64,000 bases of DNA from Anaerolineaceae bacterium oral taxon 439 (GCA_001717545.1 CP017039.1:2604001-2668000), one strand, 5' to 3'. Counted from the first letter of the stretch, positions 33,529 through 42,415 are shown. Notes: generated from the letters alone by a model not told the origin. Translations and numbers: made by a program.

Positions 33529-33586
33529 GCGCCGGGTACTGGATCTTCATTGTTACATTAATTAATGAAAGGAAGGAACCACAATC

Positions 33587-33811
33587 ATGAAACAAGTCCT
33601 CACCTCACGGAAATTCTGGGCGGCGCTCGTCGCCCTCCTCTACTCGTTTCTGAGCGCGCTCGCGCCCAACTTCCCGATCAGCGAAGAGCTGGCGGTTAAC
33701 GTTGTGACCGTTCTTGCCGCTTATATTCTCGGCGTCGCGCTGGAAGACGGGCTCAGGGGATCGAACCCGGCTCCGAAACGGCCCGCGACAAAAAAATCGC
33801 CGGAAGCCTGA
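33587..33811 (+). CDS. Small two-helix membrane protein, holin-like
   Basis: 74 aa. Two hydrophobic segments (FWAALVALLYSFLSALA and LAVNVVTVLAAYILGVAL) are separated by a short polar turn, and the tail is Lys/Pro-rich. This shape is common for phage holins, which open the membrane for lysis, but no endolysin gene is nearby and the family is not recognised from sequence alone. It is preceded by GAAAGGAAGG 10 nt before the ATG. It lies 58 nt after the capsid gene and belongs to the same operon. Confidence 0.6.
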   Translation: MKQVLTSRKFWAALVALLYSFLSALAPNFPISEELAVNVVTVLAAYILGVALEDGLRGSNPAPKRPATKKSPEA

Positions 33812-33849
33812 AGCGCACGGAGAGCGGAATCGCCGGGTGAAGCTGCCCT

Positions 33850-33911
33850 GAGGATAAGGGGACACCCCTTATCCTCAAAAAATCCCGGCTTCAGCGGGGA
33901 CACGCCCCGCT
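33850..33911 (+). other. Two adjacent perfect hairpins within the phage block
   Basis: First: 12-bp stem GAGGATAAGGGG (33850-33861) with its complement at 33865-33876 and a 3-nt loop, followed by AAAAAAA. Second: AGCGGGG (33893-33899) with CCCCGCT (33905-33911), 5-nt loop. They lie between the holin-like gene and the 33933 gene. There is no U-tract on the plus strand, so this is not an ordinary terminator; an RNA-processing or expression-tuning element is more likely. Confidence 0.8.
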
Positions 33912-33932
33912 CCTGATATCAGAGGGAATACT

Positions 33933-34589
33933 ATGCGCAACGATTTCACCTTTTATCTCAACCTGATCCGCGGTCTCGCCGCTGACGAAGCCGGAAAGCG
34001 TTTCCCGGATGCGATGCTTCGATCCGCGCTGCGTCAGGCGCTGAACGATTATCAGCGCGCCTTTCCGAGACTGCGAACCGTCCCGGCGCGCGCCGCCTTC
34101 GTCGACGAATTCAGTCTCAGGATCAACGTCCCGGTCCCAGAGGACGAGATCATCGTCGGCCTGCGTCTCCCCAATCCTGAAAGCGAGATCGTCCTCCTCG
34201 AAGGCGACACGGTCCACCGCGAAAACGGCCACCTCCTTCTCCGGCTCGCTCCCGAACTCCATCGCCGCGTCCGCCGGATCGGCGCTTCGAAAATCGATCT
34301 CGTCCTCAGCGCGCCGCAAACCGTCGCTGGACTCGACGAAAACATGACCGAAACGACCGTCCCATCGCGGCACGCGTCGACGCTCGCGAAAGGAGCCGCG
34401 GCGGCCGCGTCCGGTATTCGTGCCGCCGCCGTAACCGAGGTTCATGGGAAACGCGTCGAAGAAATAACCGCGCTCAGCTCGGCGGCGAAAACGCTCTTCA
34501 GCGAATTCCGCGGCGAGCTTGCCGAACTCGGAATGACGGAAACCGGCTGCATCAGCGCGCTCCCGAACGGACCGTCTTTTCCGATCTGA
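33933..34589 (+). CDS. Phage head-associated protein, 218 aa (connector/adaptor candidate)
   Basis: No clear family, but the N-terminal helices (NLIRGLAADEAGKRFPDAMLRSALRQALNDYQRAFPRL), followed by a beta-rich middle (RINVPVPEDEIIVGLRLP) and an Ala-rich C-terminal helical part, recall head-tail connector proteins of tailed phages. Start ATG 33933 follows AGAGGGA. The gene comes after two hairpins and has an 11-nt gap to the next gene, which is typical of tightly packed virion operons. The role is inferred from position. Confidence 0.55.
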   Translation: MRNDFTFYLNLIRGLAADEAGKRFPDAMLRSALRQALNDYQRAFPRLRTVPARAAFVDEFSLRINVPVPEDEIIVGLRLPNPESEIVLLEGDTVHRENGHLLLRLAPELHRRVRRIGASKIDLVLSAPQTVAGLDENMTETTVPSRHASTLAKGAAAAASGIRAAAVTEVHGKRVEEITALSSAAKTLFSEFRGELAELGMTETGCISALPNGPSFPI

Positions 34590-34599
34590 AGGAGGGAAA

Positions 34600-35118
34600 A
34601 TGAGCGAAAGGAACCCGCCGCCGGACTGGATCCCCGGCGAAAACTGCGACCTGATCCTGGCGCATGCGAATCATGAGCCGGTTCCGCTGGTCTGCGCGCC
34701 GACGCGCTATGATCCGACCGGTTCGCGCGTCCGGATCCATTACGAAGTCTATCCGAACGAGGACCCGAACGGACCGCCGCGAAAAATCCGCCATCTCTGG
34801 TTCCGTGCGCTGATCGCAGAACGGGTCCTCGCGCCGGACGGGTCGTTCTTCCCGGTCGACGGCGAAGCGCTGCGCCGGCGGCTGATCCGGATCCTTCGCG
34901 AGGAAAAAGACCTGACGTTGACGACGAGAGCCGGAACGATTCTCGGTCTTTATGGAAAGGATCATGTCGTCATCCGGTCGATCTACGCCGAAGCGGAAAC
35001 GCTTGAAATTCATCTCAGCACGCTGAGCCTGAACGATCTTCCGCCAGCCGCGAAGGATACCTGGCTCGCCGAAGCGCTCAACGCGCGTTCCCGCTGGGGA
35101 ACGGCCGTCTGGCGATAG
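34600..35118 (+). CDS. Phage-block protein, 172 aa, unknown
   Basis: Not recognised. The N-terminus is Pro-rich (RNPPPDWIPGENCDLI), followed by VRIHYEVYPNEDPNG, a basic helical middle (RRRLIRILREEKDLTLT) and a compact C-terminal beta segment (GTILGLYGKDHVVIRSIYAEAETLEIHL). AAGGAGGGAAA before the ATG is a good ribosome site. Its position between a connector-like gene and the 442-aa gene suggests a structural or tail-completion role in the virion. Confidence 0.6.
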   Translation: MSERNPPPDWIPGENCDLILAHANHEPVPLVCAPTRYDPTGSRVRIHYEVYPNEDPNGPPRKIRHLWFRALIAERVLAPDGSFFPVDGEALRRRLIRILREEKDLTLTTRAGTILGLYGKDHVVIRSIYAEAETLEIHLSTLSLNDLPPAAKDTWLAEALNARSRWGTAVWR

Positions 35119-35154
35119 CCCCGTTCCCTTCTATATTAAATAAGGAGTATTCAG

Positions 35155-36483
35155 ATGCCCTACCCGTTATCTTCAGCCGTTCAGCCCGGCGATCCAACCC
35201 TCGCCGATCAGTATAATCAGTTGCGCAGCGACGCCCTTCGCCTCGGCGCGTCCGAAAGCGAAGCCGTCCCCCTCGCCGGGCTTCTCCGGGCGTACCGTTC
35301 GCCGCTCCGGTTCTCAATTCGCGGGACAACGCTTCAGCTCGAAGCTTCCGAAAACGATCCATGCGCGCTCCTCATCAACGGCTTCGCGCTCGAAACGAAA
35401 GCGCCGCTGACGCTGACCCCAACGGGGTTCCCTGCCGGAGAACGGATCGCCGTCTGTGCGCTGCGTTCCGCCGGATCCCCCTCGTTCACGCTGACCGCGA
35501 AAAAAGCGAACGAACCGATCGGCGTGGACGAACGGAAACTCGCCGAACTGACGCTGACCCCGGAAAGCACGATCGAATCCTTCCGCCTGACCGACGCTGA
35601 CAGCGTCGCCGATCCGGACGGCGCCGGCGAAGGCTGCACCGCGCGTTGTGACGGGCGCTTAACGCTCGTCAGCGGCAATCCCTGCCCCGCGTTCGACGTC
35701 CCGTCGGCCGATACGCTCTGCTGGACCCCGTATCAAGGCAACGAAATCGCCCTTCTCCGCCCGAATCAGGGGTGGCGGACCTACCGGTTCGACGAGCTGC
35801 GTCTGCCGCTGAGCGGGATGGACGCGACCGCCTGCCAGGATATTTTCGTTGGGAAGGGCGCCGCCGGCGTCGAGCTGCGCTCGGTTCCCTGGTCGTCGTT
35901 GACGAACCGGGCGCAGCCGCTTGCCCGGCGGGACGGCGTCCTTGTTCTCGAAGCCGATCCGGGCCTCCGTTACGTGGGAACGATCGCGCTGAGCGGAGCC
36001 GGGAAAACCCGCGACACGCTCAGCGAACGCAATATCTGGAATCTCTATGGACAGGAATTCCGACCGCTCCGGAAATCAGCCGCAGCCGCACAGCTGGGTC
36101 CCGCCGCCGTCAGCCGTTGGTCTCCCTACGTCCGCGACAAAAATGCCGTTGTCAGCGCAGTGATCGGCCTGAGTCAGGGCGATTTTTCTCTGACCGCGGT
36201 CGGCTCGCTCCATGCCGTCAGCGCGGGAAGCTACGCCGTTCTCGGGATCGCGATCGACGCCGACCTTGACGATCCCGACCTGATCCTGAACAGCGCCGAC
36301 CTGGCCGCGCATGCGGCTGCCCCCGGTCCGCTCCATGCGCTGATTTCCAGCCGCGGAACGACGCGCCACCTCGGGAAACACGTTTACGCCATGATCAGTT
36401 ATTCATCCGGCCCCGGACAAATCTTCAACGGCAGCTTCCTGGCGCAGGATCAAATCGGCCTCTGCGGCGGATTTTACGGGTAA
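35155..36483 (+). CDS. Phage-block protein, 442 aa, tail-fibre-like
   Basis: Not recognised as a family. No signal peptide or membrane segment. The sequence is beta-rich with many Ser/Ala/Gly, and the C-terminal region (RNIWNLYGQEFRPLRKS, SRWSPYVRDKNAVVSAVIGLSQ, HLGKHVYAMISYSSGPGQIFNG) has the aromatic and glycine character of phage receptor-binding or fibre proteins. It may be decoration or tail protein. The ATG follows AAATAAGGAGTATTCAG. It is the last gene of the plus-strand phage block; no terminase, portal or tail-tape gene follows. Confidence 0.55.
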   Translation: MPYPLSSAVQPGDPTLADQYNQLRSDALRLGASESEAVPLAGLLRAYRSPLRFSIRGTTLQLEASENDPCALLINGFALETKAPLTLTPTGFPAGERIAVCALRSAGSPSFTLTAKKANEPIGVDERKLAELTLTPESTIESFRLTDADSVADPDGAGEGCTARCDGRLTLVSGNPCPAFDVPSADTLCWTPYQGNEIALLRPNQGWRTYRFDELRLPLSGMDATACQDIFVGKGAAGVELRSVPWSSLTNRAQPLARRDGVLVLEADPGLRYVGTIALSGAGKTRDTLSERNIWNLYGQEFRPLRKSAAAAQLGPAAVSRWSPYVRDKNAVVSAVIGLSQGDFSLTAVGSLHAVSAGSYAVLGIAIDADLDDPDLILNSADLAAHAAAPGPLHALISSRGTTRHLGKHVYAMISYSSGPGQIFNGSFLAQDQIGLCGGFYG

Positions 36484-36554
36484 ACCGGCTCCGGTCCGGA
36501 CCGCTGCCGATAATAAAACGCCAACGGTCGAAAAAACCGGAATGCCAATTCAAG

Positions 36555-36560
36555 TATAAT
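36555..36560 (+). promoter_or_regulatory. -10 box 6 nt before the 36567 gene (leaderless candidate)
   Basis: Perfect TATAAT ending 6 nt before the ATG. No ribosome site fits between box and start. Confidence 0.5.
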
Positions 36561-36566
36561 CGTCAC

Positions 36567-37670
36567 ATGCTTAACACGTTGATTCTTCTGGTCGGCGACC
36601 TTTTCGTCGTCGTTTTTCAGGGCTTTTATATGGGCGTCGGCATTCGTCAATCTGCCGGCGTCCAAAATATTCTGGGCATGACCGTTCCAACCCTGGCCGT
36701 CTGGCTCGTGCTCAGTCTCCCTTTAGGCGTCTACCGCGACATTCCGAACCATGAGGAACGCGCCGCCGTCGTTCCCAAAACCGACGCGAATCGGAAAGGC
36801 TTCGCCGCGCTTCGCCGGAACCTGCGAAACCTGGGCCAGCTGCTGAAAAAGTCGATCGAATCCGAACGTCTTCTCTCGTTAGCTGCGGTCTGGCTGGGGA
36901 CCTCCGCCTTTGCCGTCCTGTATCAGACATGGTATTGGAACGCAGTTCTGAAAGTCGGGATCCCCTTTTCGATCCGATTCGCAATTTATTTTGCAGTTTT
37001 CGGCGGGAACCTGCTGATCCTCTGGCGTGCCGGCTGGACGCTTTTTATCGCGGTCCGCGTTTTCGCGCGAAAATTCGTCCCCATCCGCGTCGCCTGCTAC
37101 CTGATAACGTTGGGAATCGTCCTGTTCCAGCTTCCCGCAATCCTACTGACCGTTCGTTACAACGACCGGCGCTTCACGCTCGAAAACGTCGAAACGGTCC
37201 CCGGCCGGACCGCGATCGTCTTCGGGGCTGGCGTTTACCTGAACGGGAAACCTTCCGGCGTCCTGAGCGACCGCGTTAAAACCGCCGCCGCGCTGTATCA
37301 GGACAGAAAAATCGATACGATCCTGCTGAGCGGGGATAATTCCGCCGAAAGCCGACGCGAAGTCGACGTCATGGCCGAGCTCAGCGCCGAACTCGGCGTC
37401 CCCGAGAAGGCGCTTCTCCGCGATAATCTCGGCTTCAGCACGATCGAAACCTGCCGGAACGCCGTCGAAACCTTCAAGCTGCATGAAGCGGCGCTGATCA
37501 CTCAGGATTTTCATACGACCCGCGCGCTGTATAACTGCGATCAGTTCGGATTGAACGCGATTTCGGTCGCTGCCGACCGCGCCTCCTATAATATCTTTGG
37601 ATGGGCGATGTGGACGCTGCGGGACTGGAGCGGGCTGACGCTGAGCTGGCTTTATTTCAGGGGTCGGTAA
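36567..37670 (+). CDS. Membrane protein: DUF3054-like N-terminus fused to a SanA/YdcF-type (DUF218) domain
   Basis: 367 aa. Residues 1-60 ([38 protein letters not shown]) resemble the start of a DUF3054 membrane domain. Four or five hydrophobic segments follow to about residue 205. The C-terminal soluble part is a DUF218 domain: [48 protein letters not shown], and [19 protein letters not shown] with the conserved Asn/His-rich [16 protein letters not shown]218 proteins (SanA, ElyC) affect envelope polymers and drug barrier function; biochemistry is poorly known. The gene is solitary and probably leaderless. Confidence 0.75.
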   Translation: MLNTLILLVGDLFVVVFQGFYMGVGIRQSAGVQNILGMTVPTLAVWLVLSLPLGVYRDIPNHEERAAVVPKTDANRKGFAALRRNLRNLGQLLKKSIESERLLSLAAVWLGTSAFAVLYQTWYWNAVLKVGIPFSIRFAIYFAVFGGNLLILWRAGWTLFIAVRVFARKFVPIRVACYLITLGIVLFQLPAILLTVRYNDRRFTLENVETVPGRTAIVFGAGVYLNGKPSGVLSDRVKTAAALYQDRKIDTILLSGDNSAESRREVDVMAELSAELGVPEKALLRDNLGFSTIETCRNAVETFKLHEAALITQDFHTTRALYNCDQFGLNAISVAADRASYNIFGWAMWTLRDWSGLTLSWLYFRGR

Positions 37671-37821
37671 ATCCTTCGGATTAGATTATACTAATTACAG
37701 CCTGGTAATTTTTATTCTTTCTTTAACCTCACAGCCCTCCAACTATGCTAAAATTAATCCGACGGTTCAAGGGAATGAATCGTCGAATCGTTCCGATCAG
37801 AGCAATGAATTGAGGATTTTT

Positions 37822-37986
37822 ATGAAAAAATATATATGCCCCGCGTGCCAGTACATTTATGATCCGTCCGTTGGCGATCCCGACAGCGGAATCGAACCCG
37901 GAACCGCGTTTGAAGACATCCCGGACGATTGGGTATGCCCGATCTGCGGCCTTGGCAAAGCTGATTTCGAGCTCTACGAAGAATAA
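37822..37986 (+). CDS. Rubredoxin
   Basis: 54 aa, the standard rubredoxin size. Iron is bound by two Cys pairs: CPAC at residues 6-9 and CPIC at 39-42. The middle also matches, with [20 protein letters not shown]. It is a small electron carrier that supplies peroxide- and oxygen-reducing enzymes in anaerobes. The ATG follows GAGG. A TAAAAT box with an upstream TG (around 37745-37752) is a plausible extended -10 promoter. Rubrerythrin follows 120 nt downstream, which fits a shared role. Confidence 0.95.
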   Translation: MKKYICPACQYIYDPSVGDPDSGIEPGTAFEDIPDDWVCPICGLGKADFELYEE

Positions 37987-38106
37987 AGGTCTTTTATTGG
38001 CTGAACGCGATCGGGCGCGGACAGGAACCGCGCCTGATCGTACGTCGTCCCGAACCGGATTCCGGGAGAATCCGTTCGGAAAAATCAAAAAAAGGGAGAT
38101 TAGAAA

Positions 38107-38646
38107 ATGGAACTCAAAGGTTCGAAAACTGAAAAAAATTTAATGGCGGCGTTCGCCGGCGAATCGCAGGCGACAAATAAGTATGCCTTCTACGCTTCCG
38201 CGGCGAAAAAAGAAGGCTATGAGCAGGTCGCCGCAATCTTCACCGAAACCTCCGGCAATGAGCGGGAACATGCCAAACTCTGGTTCAAATATTTGCATAA
38301 CGGCAAAGTCCCGTCCACCAGCGTCAACCTGCTGGATGCCGCCGCCGGCGAAAATTATGAGTGGACCGACATGTACAAATCGTTCGCCCAAACCGCCCGC
38401 GAAGAAGGATTCATGGAAATCGCAGCCAGGTTCGAGCTCGTCGGAAAGATCGAAGCGGCTCACGAAAAACGCTATCGAAAATTAGCCGCCAACCTCGACG
38501 ACGGCAAGGTTTTCGACCGGGACGAGGAAGTCGTCTGGATTTGCCGCAACTGCGGTCATCTTCATCTTGGGAAGAAAGCCCCGGAAATCTGCCCCACCTG
38601 CGCGCATCCGAAAGCTTTCTTCGAAATCGCCGCCGATAATTACTGA
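38107..38646 (+). CDS. Rubrerythrin
   Basis: 179 aa. The enzyme reduces hydrogen peroxide using electrons from rubredoxin, protecting anaerobes during oxygen exposure. The four-helix diiron domain shows [11 protein letters not shown] (about residue 16), the [14 protein letters not shown] segment (Glu-x-x-His) and a second [26 protein letters not shown] segment. The C-terminal rubredoxin-like domain has CRNCG and CPTC. Start ATG 38107 lies about 8 nt after GGGAG. It is probably in one operon with the rubredoxin gene, ended by the terminator at 38677. Confidence 0.97.
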   Translation: MELKGSKTEKNLMAAFAGESQATNKYAFYASAAKKEGYEQVAAIFTETSGNEREHAKLWFKYLHNGKVPSTSVNLLDAAAGENYEWTDMYKSFAQTAREEGFMEIAARFELVGKIEAAHEKRYRKLAANLDDGKVFDRDEEVVWICRNCGHLHLGKKAPEICPTCAHPKAFFEIAADNY

Positions 38647-38676
38647 AACCGCTTGAGTTCTCATTAAAGAGACGGG

Positions 38677-38716
38677 AACGGGCTGCCCTTTATCGAAAAG
38701 ACAGCCCGTTTTTTTA
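38677..38716 (+). terminator. Terminator after rubrerythrin
   Basis: Stem AACGGGCTG (38677-38685) with CAGCCCGTT (38702-38710), inner pairing CTTT/AAAG, followed by TTTTT. Confidence 0.9.
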
Positions 38717-38761
38717 TTCAACCGCGCAAATCTTATTTTCTCTTCCGACCGCCCGGTTCAG

Positions 38762-39721
38762 TCAAAGCTGTCCCGCGCGGACAGCCTCGTCAAGCTCCGC
38801 GCGAACCTCCGCCGGAATCACGAACTCAGGCGCGCCCATCGAACCCGGCCCGACATCATACTTACCGAAAACAATCACCAGCTCGCCGAGATCGTTAAAA
38901 TAGTAACCGTTATTCTCCCGAACAGCCGCCAGAACGACGTCCCAATCCAGCGGTTCGTCCGGTTCCGTCAGCCCGTCGATCCAGAAAACCTGATTTTCGT
39001 CCGCCGCCATGCGCAGGCGCATCTGCCGCAGGATTTCGTCACGCAAAATCGCCGCCGCGCTTCCCGGGATGAAATAACCGTCGAGCTCGATCAGCGCACG
39101 CGTCCGCCGGTCAAAGTTGAAAAACGACGTCGTATAATAAGACGACCCCGCCGCCGAATAATACGTCAGCGCCAACGTCAGCGTCGAACCGCCCCCGTCC
39201 GAAACCCGGAAATCATAGCCAACCTGATAATGCGGCGCGTCTTCGACCGTGTAATCCGATAAAATCGCCCGCGCGTCGTTCGCGAATTCGTCAATAACCG
39301 TGTACGCGGCCGAGCGGAACCGCTCGTTAAGGTCCGCCTCCCGCGCCGCGTCGGCCAGCCCGCGGATTTCCGGGACGCGGACAAACGCCTCGTAAAATCC
39401 GATCCGATTTCGATATTCGATCGATTGGATAAAATGAACCCCGTCCGGATCGCCGGATTTTTCGGAATCGCCCGCCGCGAAAGCCGCGTTTTCGAGCCGT
39501 TCGCCCGATCCCGTCGAAAAAGCGTCATGCGAACCCGGGGCCTCCTGAATCGTCGCTTCCGCCGTATCGCTCGGACCCGGCGCGGGATCCTGCCACACTG
39601 ACTCGACGCTCCCGTCCGGGGCAAAATACGAGCCGGGCCAGGCCTCCGTCGGAGACTGCGCCCGAACCGCCCCCGCCGCCAGCGCCGCGGCGCAGAAAAC
39701 TATAGCGATCGTCTTTTTCAT
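38762..39721 (-). CDS. Secreted DUF3298 (RsiV C-terminal-like) protein, copy 1
   Basis: 319 aa. Signal peptide MKKTIAIVFCAAALAAGAVRA. The mature part contains a region VPEIRGLADAAREADLNERF, then TLALTYYSAAGSSYYTTSFFNFDRRTRALIELDGYF and the closing YYFNDLGELVIVFGKYDVGPGSMGAPEFVIP. This is the pattern of DUF3298, seen in RsiV anti-sigma factors and PdaC-type deacetylase leaders, where the segment binds a ligand (in RsiV, lysozyme). A membrane helix is absent, so it is a free or surface-held protein. Its closest relative in the window is the next gene upstream on the same strand, 80 nt away. Confidence 0.75.
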   Translation of the reverse strand: MKKTIAIVFCAAALAAGAVRAQSPTEAWPGSYFAPDGSVESVWQDPAPGPSDTAEATIQEAPGSHDAFSTGSGERLENAAFAAGDSEKSGDPDGVHFIQSIEYRNRIGFYEAFVRVPEIRGLADAAREADLNERFRSAAYTVIDEFANDARAILSDYTVEDAPHYQVGYDFRVSDGGGSTLTLALTYYSAAGSSYYTTSFFNFDRRTRALIELDGYFIPGSAAAILRDEILRQMRLRMAADENQVFWIDGLTEPDEPLDWDVVLAAVRENNGYYFNDLGELVIVFGKYDVGPGSMGAPEFVIPAEVRAELDEAVRAGQL

Positions 39722-39800
39722 CAGGGATTTCCATCCTTTCCACTTCTTCCTGAAGTCGGACGCCGGGACGGATCCGCTCCGGCATCCAACTTTACCCTGC

Positions 39801-40778
39801 TTACTGATTGAAAATCGTTTTATCCATCTCGGTCAGAACGCCCATCGGAATCGTAAACTCCGGCGTACCCATGACCCCCGGCGCAACTTCGTATTTATTG
39901 AACGCAACGACCAGTTCGCCAAACTCATTAATATAGTAACCGTAGTTATTCCCGACATTCGCAAGAAGATCGTCCCAGTTCAGCTCCATCTCGCCGTTTT
40001 CTCCCGCGTTCTCGTCGATCCAGTAAATCGTTTCCGGATCCCGATCCATCTCGGCGCGCATCTGCCGCAGGATTTCGTCGCGCAAAATTGACGCGGCCGC
40101 GCTCCCGGGGATAAAATAATCGTCCATGAGGATCAGCTCGCGCGTCTGCCGGTTGAAATTGAAGTACAGGTTCGAACGATAAGAAGAGCCGCCCGCTGAA
40201 AAGTACGACAGCGCCAGCGTCACGACTGACTCGTTAGACGTCACGATATCGAAATCATAGCTGAGATAATAGTGCGGCACGTCTTCAACCGCATATTCGT
40301 CCAGAACCGCTCGGCCTTCGCGCTCGAACTCGTCCATCGCGCTGTACACGATACTTCGGATAAAATCGTTCAGGCTCGCCTGCTGATCCGGGTCCGCCAT
40401 CCCGCGGATCTCGGGGATCTGCATCTCCGCCTGATAATTCCCGATCGAATAACTGTATTCGATCGATTTGATAAAATGAATCCCGTTCGGATCGCCAAAC
40501 TTTTCGAGACCGCTGTAATCGTCCGTCATGTCCAGCATCGAGGACGGATTTTCGATCCGCTCCGCGGTATCCTCGGTATAGCCCTCGTACGCCCCAACCG
40601 CCTCGCCTTGAACCGGCGTTCCCGCCGGATCATCGTCGCAGTCCGTCACCCGCAGCCCATCCTGATAATAGTAGCCGCATTCATAATCCCGATTCGCCGG
40701 CGCCATGCCCTGCGCCTGGACCGCCGCGGCCGCCGCAAAAATCGCGCCGCTCAAAAGAAGTAAAACTGTTTTTTTCAT
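39801..40778 (-). CDS. Secreted DUF3298 (RsiV C-terminal-like) protein, copy 2
   Basis: 325 aa. Signal peptide MKKTVLLLLSGAIFAAAAAVQA. It is clearly a paralog of the 38762 gene: both share YEC/YF-like N-termini, GDPNGIHFIKSIEYSYSIG versus GDPDGVHFIQSIEYRNRIG, IPGSAAASILRDEILRQMR, and the closing GELVVAFNKYEVAPGVMGTPEF. The start is ATG 40778 after AAAGGAAAAAAAC, rather than 40820, where no ribosome site is seen. The two copies are adjacent, in tandem, and probably cotranscribed. Function unknown; lysozyme or cell-wall sensing would be a guess by analogy with RsiV. Confidence 0.75.
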   Translation of the reverse strand: MKKTVLLLLSGAIFAAAAAVQAQGMAPANRDYECGYYYQDGLRVTDCDDDPAGTPVQGEAVGAYEGYTEDTAERIENPSSMLDMTDDYSGLEKFGDPNGIHFIKSIEYSYSIGNYQAEMQIPEIRGMADPDQQASLNDFIRSIVYSAMDEFEREGRAVLDEYAVEDVPHYYLSYDFDIVTSNESVVTLALSYFSAGGSSYRSNLYFNFNRQTRELILMDDYFIPGSAAASILRDEILRQMRAEMDRDPETIYWIDENAGENGEMELNWDDLLANVGNNYGYYINEFGELVVAFNKYEVAPGVMGTPEFTIPMGVLTEMDKTIFNQ

Positions 40779-40839
40779 GTTTTTTTCCTTTCCGATCCCG
40801 TTTATCGAAAACGGGACCATTCACATCCTTAAAGACGAC

Positions 40840-40861
40840 GCCGGAACAAAAAAGTTCCGGC
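40840..40861 (-). terminator. Hairpin between dipeptidase and DUF3298 genes
   Basis: 8-bp stem GCCGGAAC (40840-40847) with GTTCCGGC (40854-40861), loop of six A. On the minus strand the U run is in the loop rather than after the stem, so termination is uncertain; it could instead be an RNA-stabilising element. Confidence 0.4.
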
Positions 40862-40895
40862 TCTGAAAAAAATTCTCACCTGCAGTCCGGCGTTT

Positions 40896-42305
40896 TCAGC
40901 TCGCCAGCGCGATCATCGCCATCGTACAGATCACAAGATGCGTCTTGAAATCCTCAATAATCAGGTGTTCGTCGGAATTATGAATCCGCGTCGATTCCCG
41001 ATTCGGGAACTCCGGCCCAAACGCGACAAAATTCCCGCCGAACTTCTTCGCGTACGTTCCGCCGCCAATCGCGAAGGGCTCCGCTTTCGAATCGCCGCTG
41101 ACCGCCCGATAAACGTCCATGAGCCGGCTGACGACGACGCTGTCCTTCGGGACGTAATGAGGCTCGGCGCAGGAGACTACCTTGTATGAAAGCCCGTACC
41201 GCTTCGCCATCGTATCGTACCTTGTCTTCATCGTCTCAAGCTTCAGCGAAACCGGATAACGGATATCGACGCAGAGCGTCCGCTCGGCCGCGTCCCAGCG
41301 GATCATTCCTAAATTCAGCGTCAGCCGCCCCGATTCTTCGTCGGAGGCGGCGAGCCCAAGCGTTTCGCCGCCCGTTTCCCGCCCGATCTCGCGAGCGATA
41401 AAGCGGAGCGTCGGGTCGTCCTCCGAGCCAAAATAGCGCGTCAGGATCTTCGCTGCGCTGACGATCGCGTTAACGCCGATCTCCGGCGTCGATCCATGCG
41501 CCGCCAATCCTTTGACCAGGAGACGAACGTTTCCATCGGGATCCGTCGTCGCTTCGGCGCCGTATCCGTCCGTATCGTCCGGAACGATCGACGCCAAAAG
41601 GCTCGCCGCGTCGACGCGCTTCCCGTCGAGCGTCACGATCGCTTCCGCGGGGACCGCGTTCAACGCCTCCCCGCCGCTGAACGAGAGAATCGGCGAATCG
41701 GCGGCCGGGAACGAAAGCTCCGTCCAGAGATTCCCTTTTTCCGCGAAAATCAGCGGGTATTCAGCGTCCGGCGTAAACCCCATCGTCGGCAGCGGCCGAT
41801 GCTGAACGTAGTATGCCATGCAGCCGGATCCCTGTTCCTCGTTCGTCCCAACGATCAGCTGGATCTTCTTTTTCAACGGCAGTCCCAGATCGCGGATAAT
41901 TTTCAATCCATAAAACGCGCCGACCGACGGACCCTTGTCGTCGGTGACGCCGCGGCCATAAAGCCGCCCGTCGCGTTCAACGAGCGTAAACGGATCGCTT
42001 GTCCAGCCCTTCCCGGCGGGAACGATATCCAGATGCGCCAGGACGGCGATCGCCTCAGCGCCGTCGCCATAGCTGACCGTTCCGGCGTAATGATCAACGT
42101 TGTCGACCGCGAACCCGTCCACCGCCGCACGCTCCAGAAACGCGTTCAGCGCCCGCGCCGGCTCCCTTCCGAACGGGAAGCCCGGCTCCGTCTTCCCCCG
42201 CTCGCTGTTAATCGCGACCTGCGTCGCTAAATCCTTTACGAAATCCGGCCAATACGCCTCGACGCTGGCGCGAACCTGTTCAGTTAATTTCACTAAATTT
42301 TCCAT
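40896..42305 (-). CDS. PepV-type dipeptidase (M20 family, Sapep-like)
   Basis: 469 aa, the usual length of the PepV/Sapep group of zinc dipeptidases that release amino acids from imported dipeptides. Metal-binding and catalytic residues are visible: LAHLDIVPAG (His, Asp), GRGVTDDKGP (Asp), VGTNEEQGSG (Glu), TPDAEYPLIFAEKG and the late RIHNSDEHLI. The lid region lies between residues 180 and 370. ATG 42305 has AAAGG 11-12 nt upstream. It is a cytosolic enzyme, monocistronic or leading the DUF3298 pair, and is divergent from the glycosyltransferase gene. Confidence 0.92.
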   Translation of the reverse strand: MENLVKLTEQVRASVEAYWPDFVKDLATQVAINSERGKTEPGFPFGREPARALNAFLERAAVDGFAVDNVDHYAGTVSYGDGAEAIAVLAHLDIVPAGKGWTSDPFTLVERDGRLYGRGVTDDKGPSVGAFYGLKIIRDLGLPLKKKIQLIVGTNEEQGSGCMAYYVQHRPLPTMGFTPDAEYPLIFAEKGNLWTELSFPAADSPILSFSGGEALNAVPAEAIVTLDGKRVDAASLLASIVPDDTDGYGAEATTDPDGNVRLLVKGLAAHGSTPEIGVNAIVSAAKILTRYFGSEDDPTLRFIAREIGRETGGETLGLAASDEESGRLTLNLGMIRWDAAERTLCVDIRYPVSLKLETMKTRYDTMAKRYGLSYKVVSCAEPHYVPKDSVVVSRLMDVYRAVSGDSKAEPFAIGGGTYAKKFGGNFVAFGPEFPNRESTRIHNSDEHLIIEDFKTHLVICTMAMIALAS

Positions 42306-42403
42306 GTCCGAAAAATCCTTTGCTTAGACGAAGATAACTTGATTATAGTCGATTTCGCCGAACGGGAACCGCCTTCTCTCCGGCGCTTCCTTCCGCAATT
42401 TGG

Positions 42404-42409
42404 TAAAAT
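42404..42409 (+). promoter_or_regulatory. -10 box 6 nt before the 42416 gene (leaderless candidate)
   Basis: TAAAAT with a TG one base upstream (extended -10 TGG-TAAAAT), ending 6 nt before the ATG. No ribosome site between them. Confidence 0.5.
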
Positions 42410-42415
42410 AGACGC

